Below are positions 58,335 through 64,000 of a stretch of 64,000 nt of DNA, piece by piece. The notes beneath the pieces were generated by a model. It was not told the DNA's origin and searched no databases. It saw only the letters and a list, made by a program, of their open reading frames with translations. How positions within the stretch are numbered: the stretch's first letter is position 1; every line of letters starts with the position of its first letter. Source of the stretch: Rosa chinensis (taxonomy: Eukaryota; Streptophyta; Magnoliopsida; Rosales; Rosaceae); contig NC_037093.1 of NCBI RefSeq assembly GCF_002994745.2, positions 15,883,555 through 15,947,554 on the forward strand. Direction: 5' to 3'. The translations under genes and the position numbers were made by a program.

Positions 58335-59792
58335 ATGTCTTCACAAAAAGAAGATCGAAAACCAGAACCAGAGCTTCCCTTGAGAGAAATCCCTAGGGAC
58401 GATGGCGTGCCCTTCCTTGGGCCCATCAAAGATCGCCTAGACTATTTCTACAACCAAGGCAGAGACAACTTCTTCATCTCCCGAATCCTAAAGCACCAAT
58501 CCACAGTCTTTCGGACCAACATGCCTCCTGGTCCCCTCATTGCTTCAAACCCCAACGTCGTCGTTCTCCTCGATGCCAAAAGCTTCCCCGTTCTCTTGGA
58601 CACTTCCAAAGTCGAAAAACGAGACGTATTCACGGGAACTTATATGTCCTCGACCGCCTTCACCGGTGGCTACCGCATTTGCTCTTATCTCGACCCCTCC
58701 GAGCCGGACCATGCAGCTCTCAAGTACTGGTTCTTGTCCCAGCTCTCCGCTCGCAAAGACAGAGTTATACCACTCTTTCGAAACCACTTGTCCGACCACT
58801 TCCTCAAACTCGAGGACCAATTGTTCAAAAATGGTGAAGCAGACTTCAACAAACTAAACGACCAAATGTCCTTCAATTTCATCTTTGAGCTCTTTTGCGA
58901 CAGACCACCATCGGACACAACTTTGAGGACCAAGGGTCCAATCTTTGTGTCCCTCTGGCTCTTGCCTCAGCTTTCTCCTCAGATAACACTAGGATTGCCC
59001 AAGTTTCTAAACTTTGTCGAAGATCTCTTGCTACACACTGTTCCATTTCCTGCTCTTCTTGTCAAACCATTCTACAACAAGCTTTACAATGTCTTTTGGG
59101 ACTCCGCAACTTCGGCTTTGGACGAGGCCGAGAGGCTTGGGATTCCGAGAGATGAGGCTTGCCACAACCTGGTGTTCTTGGTATGCTTCAATGCTTATGG
59201 CGGCATGAAGCTTTTGTTCCCTGCTTTGTTGAAGTGGGTTGGAATAGCAGGACAGTACTTACACCGCCAACTCCGTAATGAAATCAGAACCGCTGTTAAA
59301 GAGGCCGGAGGAAAGGTAACCCTATCAGCATTGGAGAAGATGAACTTGACAAAATCGGTGGTTTATGAAGCCCTGAGGATTGAGCCGCCGGTGCCATTCC
59401 AGTACGGTAAGGCCAAGAGGGACATGATAGTCCGCAGCCATGATGCTGCGTTTGAGATCAAGGAAGGGGACATGTTGTTTGGTTACCAAACTATAGCAGA
59501 AAGGGATCCAAAGATTTTCGAGAATCCTAATGAGTTTGTGGGAGATAGGTTTGTTGAGGAGGGAGAGAAGCTGTTGGAGTACGTGTGGTGGTCCAACGGC
59601 CCGGAGACGAAGAGTCCGACGGTGGAGGATAAGCAGTGTGCAGGGAAAGATCTGGTGGTGCTCATGAATAGGATTCTGTTGGTAGAGTTCTTCCTTCGTT
59701 ATGATACTTTCATTGTTGACGTGGGGATATCTTTGTTGGGACCAAAAGTGACGTTCAAAACGTTGATAGAAAATGCATCATATATTGATTAG
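58335..59792 (+). CDS. CYP74C-type fatty acid hydroperoxide-metabolising P450 (third, diverged copy)
   Basis: This single-exon gene encodes 485 residues starting MSSQKEDRKPEPELPLREIP. It is clearly the same family as the tandem pair but differs throughout. The FNAYGG I-helix core, ExxR (YEALR) and haem loop DKQCAGKD with ligand C435 are present, and the C-terminus has three extra residues before the stop. There is no plastid transit peptide. The likely reaction is cleavage or dehydration of 9/13-fatty acid hydroperoxides in the oxylipin pathway. The exact activity is undetermined. As in tandem copy 1, Asp replaces Asn in the NKQC motif. Its promoter and 5' end are duplicated at 24928-25465, and its distal promoter is separated from the proximal part by the 16.8-kb insertion 40927-57773. 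Confidence 0.92.
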   Translation: MSSQKEDRKPEPELPLREIPRDDGVPFLGPIKDRLDYFYNQGRDNFFISRILKHQSTVFRTNMPPGPLIASNPNVVVLLDAKSFPVLLDTSKVEKRDVFTGTYMSSTAFTGGYRICSYLDPSEPDHAALKYWFLSQLSARKDRVIPLFRNHLSDHFLKLEDQLFKNGEADFNKLNDQMSFNFIFELFCDRPPSDTTLRTKGPIFVSLWLLPQLSPQITLGLPKFLNFVEDLLLHTVPFPALLVKPFYNKLYNVFWDSATSALDEAERLGIPRDEACHNLVFLVCFNAYGGMKLLFPALLKWVGIAGQYLHRQLRNEIRTAVKEAGGKVTLSALEKMNLTKSVVYEALRIEPPVPFQYGKAKRDMIVRSHDAAFEIKEGDMLFGYQTIAERDPKIFENPNEFVGDRFVEEGEKLLEYVWWSNGPETKSPTVEDKQCAGKDLVVLMNRILLVEFFLRYDTFIVDVGISLLGPKVTFKTLIENASYID

Positions 59793-60333
59793 TCCTGGGG
59801 AAACCGCGCGCTTATGGATCATACGTTCTCAGGGTGCGATTGATTCGTTCACTAGTGCTAAAACTACGAGCCTAGCTCCACTACTCTCCACTTTCGATCG
59901 ATCTTCTCAACATATCTACATACATGCCTGTCTATATATTAATATATGTACATGATATAAATATGTGTGTTATATATCCATTTCTACTCTTTTTTTTTTG
60001 TGTGGTGGTTTGTTTAATGTAAAATAAAACTATATAATAAATTGAGATTAATGAAGTGCATGGCGTATGCTACTTTATTTATTTATTTATTTTTATTTAT
60101 TTATTTTTGGGACGAAGTATGGTACTTTATTGGGGTCATGATCAATTACCCCATTTTAGCCTAATATTTTTCCAATCACTCCACCTTCAACTGCTTGTGC
60201 CCACTTACCCAATTTAACATTATGAGGACTATTATAGGCTCCGAAAAAAAAGTAATCACGGTAGTGCCATTACCCACTAACACACGACTGTTCAATTTTC
60301 CGTCTATTAAACGTCAAATCGATTCAAAACTCT

Positions 60334-60338
<5 letters not shown>
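59793..60338. other. 3' flank of third CYP74C gene
   Basis: AATAAA hexamers at 60023-60028 and 60037-60042 are possible poly(A) signals. The rest is AT-rich, with a TTTA-repeat tract at about 60070-60105 and no gene. Confidence 0.45.

Positions 60339-60340
<2 letters not shown>

Positions 60341-60400
<60 letters not shown>
60341..60400. repeat. (TC)n(AC)n compound microsatellite
   Basis: About 19 TC units are followed directly by about 11 AC units. Confidence 0.9.
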
Positions 60401-60779
60401 CTCGGCACTCACAGTTCGACGGTGACTACGCTTCAATGTCCGGCAACAGTTTTCCCTTTTTTAGCTTCAAAGATATAGAAACAGGTAAAAACTCAATTTC
60501 CGACTCTTTTTTTTTTCCCCAGATTTTCATGCTTTATGCGGAATCTATTATAAAAATATTAGGTTTAAACTTCTTAATAGATTCATTTTGGTTCCATATC
60601 TGTGAAATTTGTGAGACGACTTTGCATGTGCGAAAATCTGTGAAATCTAGGGTTTCTGGTTCATACTTGTGAAATACTGTTGCGAATGTTGTTTTTCGAT
60701 TTTAAACTATTAATTGAGTGAAAATGATGTCTGATTGAAAGCCTATTGTAAGGACATGTTATAAAAGATAAAACATTAG

Positions 60780-61350
60780 TGCCCCCCAGTAGACTTAGTA
60801 TTGGGGGTCAATGATCACTGATATGTTCATTGAAGTACAGTAATCTGCTATTCCAAAGTAAATGGAGAGTTTTTCAGTTAGTCTACTGGGGGGCAGTAGA
60901 CAGATTATTGACTCCCAGAAATGTTTGTACTATGGTTCATACATCAACTATAATTAAGGCTTTGATATGCATTTTGTTTTTTGAGTTTGTTATGTGGTTT
61001 TTGAAGTTTGTTAAAGAGCATTAGTCGTTAGATGAAAGGAATCGTGTTGTTTTTGTTGGTCTAGTGGGAGGCAGTAGACAGATTATTGCCCTAAAATAAT
61101 ATGGGTTTTGAGACATTATCTGTTGTTTTGTGTATACCGAAGTGCAATATTCAGTGAACAAATTATTGGGGGGCAGTAGACAAATTATTGTCACCCAATA
61201 AGTCTGTATTAGGGGTCAGTAATCTTATTTTGTTGATTATAAAATGATCGTGTTTGGTTTTGTTTGTGATAAATTGCAATACTAAGTGAATCTTGAAGAT
61301 GGTTTATTAGGGGACAGTAGATACATTATTGCCCCCCAGTAATGTCTATT
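60780..61350. repeat. dispersed GGGGGGCAGTAGACA motifs in a non-coding spacer
   Basis: Five to six copies occur at about 60781 (inverted), 60887, 61066, 61168, 61308 and 61332 (inverted). They are often followed 8-12 bases later by ATTATTG and a C-run. They lie in the intron-like stretch before the coding start at 61416. Two more lie at about 62838 and 62993-63030, in an intron of the same gene. Confidence 0.75.
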
Positions 61351-61415
61351 TCTTGGGTCAGAAATCTTCTCTTGTCGATTTTCAAATGATCATTTTAGTT
61401 TTGTTTCAGTGCAGA

Positions 61416-64000
61416 ATGGGTAGACCAAAATTCACCCTAATGAGTGACTAGGAAGAAGATGCCCGGGATTCAGAGGGTTCAGATAACGGTAGTGAGTCGA
61501 CGTTTAACCAACCCCTGCAAAAAAAATTGACGAAATTAGAAAGAGGAAGCGACAACAGGAAGATGAGATTTCCGATGAAGAATCTGCCGAAGAAGAAGTC
61601 AATAAAGATTCAGAAAAATCTATTGAAGAAGACTCATAATCAGAAGGCGAACAGACAACGAAAAGGTTTGTAATCAAAATAAGACAACAGCTAAAAAGGA
61701 GAACAGTTCAAGAGAAAGAGGAATCAGAAAAAGAAGAACCAAAGAGGAGGAAAGCCAGGAAGGCAAGGAAAATGACAATTAAGAAGGAAGTGCAAAAGAA
61801 AGAGGTTCAAAAAGCAAAGATTGAGTGGAAGCAGCAGAAGTGCACACTCAGTTCCTTCTGGAGAATAGTAGATGCACACAAGGAGAGAATACCATAAGAA
61901 ACGAAGGAAATATTGAGGAGCACAAAATTTGGCGAAATGATTGAACCATTTTGGCAAGACAAGCTAACCGAAATACAGCTCCACAAGCATGAAGCGGACC
62001 TAGAGATAATCATGATGCACTTTGACCGGATAGCCAACAAGTGGAAGTTTGGTGATGTTGCCATGGAAATAACGGAGGAGGACGTCACGGCTTTGTTTTA
62101 CCTCCCGGCTGAGGGAGAGGTATTCAATGTGAACAAGCGTGTCGTGAGGGATGAGATGGAGGACTCCCCTATATTTGGCAGCCCTTTAAAGACGCAGGCC
62201 GTCCTTAGAACAAAGGTGGAATCGGAGCTAGTGACTGAGTTGTCAAAGCCAGAAAAACAGAAAAAGCACCGAAAAATAGTTGTACTAATGATCACGTATC
62301 TATTCAGCACATTCTTCTTCAGCTGAACCGCAGCTCAAATTACATCGGATATGGTTGCCATATGTGAACGGATTGAGACCATAAACATGTACAACTGGCC
62401 AAGACTGATTCTGGACTTCTTGATGGAAGGGCTGCAAAAGTATAAGAGAAATAGTCCATCTACAATGAATGGATGCCTTCTTCTAATCTATTACTGGTTC
62501 CTTGAGAAGACCAAGGCGGACCTGGATACCTGGAAAGCAAAATGAAACTCTGCAGTTCATCCGATGGTCGATAAAGGAAATATTTAGCCTGAAGCAGTTG
62601 TACAGGAATGAGAACTTAGCTGTGGTAAGCAAATCACAATAAAATTACATGGATGTACATACCTGATTAGTACATCGAACTGACTTGTCAAAATGTAACA
62701 GGATCTGTTAAAAGATGGACCGTGGTCTGCGAAAATTGAACTGGAAGATCTCGAGCTGGGAGATGAGGTGCAGGACACACCAAGCTTTGACAACTGGGTG
62801 AGTAGCTTCACTTATCTTGTCTTCTGCCAATTTTTTGGGGAGCAGTAAATTCATTCTTGGGTACCAATAATATTTTTACAGTTGATAAGTCATAACTTAA
62901 ACTAGGCCTTTGAAGTGAAAAACTGATGATTGTGTGTTTATTTAATACAATGTCTTGTTTCCCATGGAAGATTGATGTTTTATGGTGGTCTACTGGGGGG
63001 CCATAATATTATTATGGGCCCCCAGTAAATACATTATTAGGGGTCAATAACTGATAGGTATTGGTTCTATTTCTGGCAGGTCCCACAGGCAAGCCAAGCG
63101 GAAGAAGATCAAAATGAAAGACTGACAAGGAACATTAAGGAGCTACTAAGCAAGATGGAGGCAGCCATTGGTGAGACAAAGCCAACCAAAGAAATGGAGG
63201 CAAAGCTAGGAAGGCTTGCCAAAGAAAACGAGGAACTGAATGCGCAGAACAGAGATCTATGGGCCAAGCTTAAGGTTGCTGATGAGAGAATCAAAGTTCT
63301 AGAGAATGAAAAGAGGGCCAAAAGTAACCTCATCAGGGCGTTGTACATCAGGCTTGGAAAGGAGAAAGGAGAGGTCCCCCTACCCCAAAGGCAGCTTGAA
63401 ATAGTTCCTTTCACTCCCAAAGTGGCCCCCCAATATGAAGTGTTGGATGAAAATCCAAACTTTGGACCAAGCATCGGAGAGGAAACCTATTACGCAGCCA
63501 GTGTGGGAAAGTCAACGGACACAGTGTCATCAGCGTTTCCTATTGCAATGGAAGTACCCGAACAACAAGAAGAAAGCCGTTTACAACTGGGGCAACAACA
63601 AGGTGGGAATGAAGAAGAAGATGAACAGCTCGACAACATAATAAGGATGATTATTGAAAAAGAAGTGATGGCAGAAGTTCGAAAGCAACAAGAGAAAGTA
63701 GGTGCCCGAATGGAACAGCAAAAACAGAAGAAAACTCCAGAGAAATATTCAATAGAAAAGAATGTGAAGACGTATAGAAGGGCTGCCAAGAAGGCTAGAG
63801 ACGATGAATAGGAGTATGACACTCTCGAACAAGCAAAAATAAGGAAGAGAGCTGCACCCAAGAAAGCTGGAATCATGCCGCAGGCCCAGAGGAAAATAGA
63901 GCACAAAATAAAGATCAAAGGTGTCAACACCGATAAGCCAACATGGAGGACACTTAACCCAGCAGTGGCAAGGCACTATCGAGACTTCTTCAACGTTGCT
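61416..64000 (+). pseudogene. plant-mobile-domain/coiled-coil transposon-type gene, broken, runs off the window
   Basis: From the ATG at 61416 the reading MGRPKFTLMSD is stopped by TAG and later shifted. An acidic-basic low-complexity region follows. A PMD-like domain then reads FDRIANKWKFGDVAMEITEE and DVTALFYLPAEGEV (about 62020-62130), and continues past an in-frame TGA (62324-62326) to LLLIYYWFLEKTK. Intron-like gaps lie at about 62625-62700 and 62798-63080. A coiled coil (63155-63350) and a Glu/Gln-rich tail reach a TAG at 63809-63811, and similar coding text continues to the window end. PMD proteins of this kind are often linked to Mutator-like or Ulp1-bearing elements; any protease domain would lie outside the window. 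Several stops make this copy a pseudogene. Confidence 0.65.

Noticed and set aside
1..64000. tRNA or rRNA genes
   Set aside because: I looked for T-arm GGTTCGA-type boxes and rRNA text and found no convincing cloverleaf or rRNA segment.

Overview
The window is nuclear DNA of a eudicot plant. The evidence is intronless CYP74 oxylipin-pathway P450 genes, GT-AG introns, long microsatellites and a dense pile of plant transposons (Tat-type Ty3/gypsy, Ty1/copia LTRs, CACTA, hAT, Mutator-like, PIF/Harbinger, Pogo/Tigger and LINE). A rosaceous source is possible but unproven. Nothing prokaryotic or organellar was seen.

The only intact-looking host genes are three single-exon CYP74C-type genes on the plus strand: 8836-10293, 16504-17961 and 58335-59792, each 485 codons. 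The first two are a recent tandem pair (about 16 residue differences by eye) with duplicated promoter and 3' flank. The interval between them is filled by a 5.5-kb element with long imperfect terminal inverted repeats (10576-16099), which carries gene-like exon fragments and LTR insertions. The third gene is more diverged. A second copy of its promoter and first ~49 codons lies at about 24928-25465 as a dead fragment with a stop at codon 4. This fragment belongs to a segmental duplication: copy A at 19690-20163 plus 24928-25465, copy B at 40612-40926 plus 57774-58480. Each copy was later split by different transposons.

Layout from the left: 1-8.5 kb is repeat-derived non-coding DNA (a copia 3' end, a Pogo/Tigger remnant with a Mutator-like MITE at its stop codon, and another old TIR element). 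The tandem CYP74 pair occupies 8.5-18.2 kb. A 1.1-kb TIR element lies at 18.5-19.6 kb. At 20.2-24.9 kb a minus-strand solo LTR is split by a 4.3-kb non-autonomous CACTA that has captured part of a FluG/NodGS-like amidohydrolase gene. The CYP74 fragment is at 25.3 kb. A decayed minus-strand Tat-type Ty3/gypsy element fills 25.5-35.0 kb, with an antisense additional ORF, integrase, two RNase H domains, RT, protease, gag and one LTR; a palindromic Mutator-like MITE and a hAT MITE are nested in it. Unassigned repeat DNA, a Tourist-like MITE, a LINE remnant and a seven-TM-receptor-like fragment fill 35-40.3 kb.

The most striking structure is at 40927-57773: a hAT-like element containing a 14.0-kb CACTA transposon (41227-55223) with matching CACTATGCC ends and a 3-bp target duplication. 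This CACTA carries two full-length-looking multi-exon genes, a Tnp2/Transposase_21 transposase and a DUF8039-plus-Ulp1-like (C48) protease protein with its catalytic residues present, so it may be autonomous. To its right is a ~524-bp tandem array (55683-57430). After the third CYP74 gene the window ends in a broken plant-mobile-domain/coiled-coil transposon gene (61416 to beyond 64000), whose non-coding spacers carry a recurring GGGGGGCAGTAGAC-type motif. A palindromic relative of this motif also forms a small array at 39981-40100.
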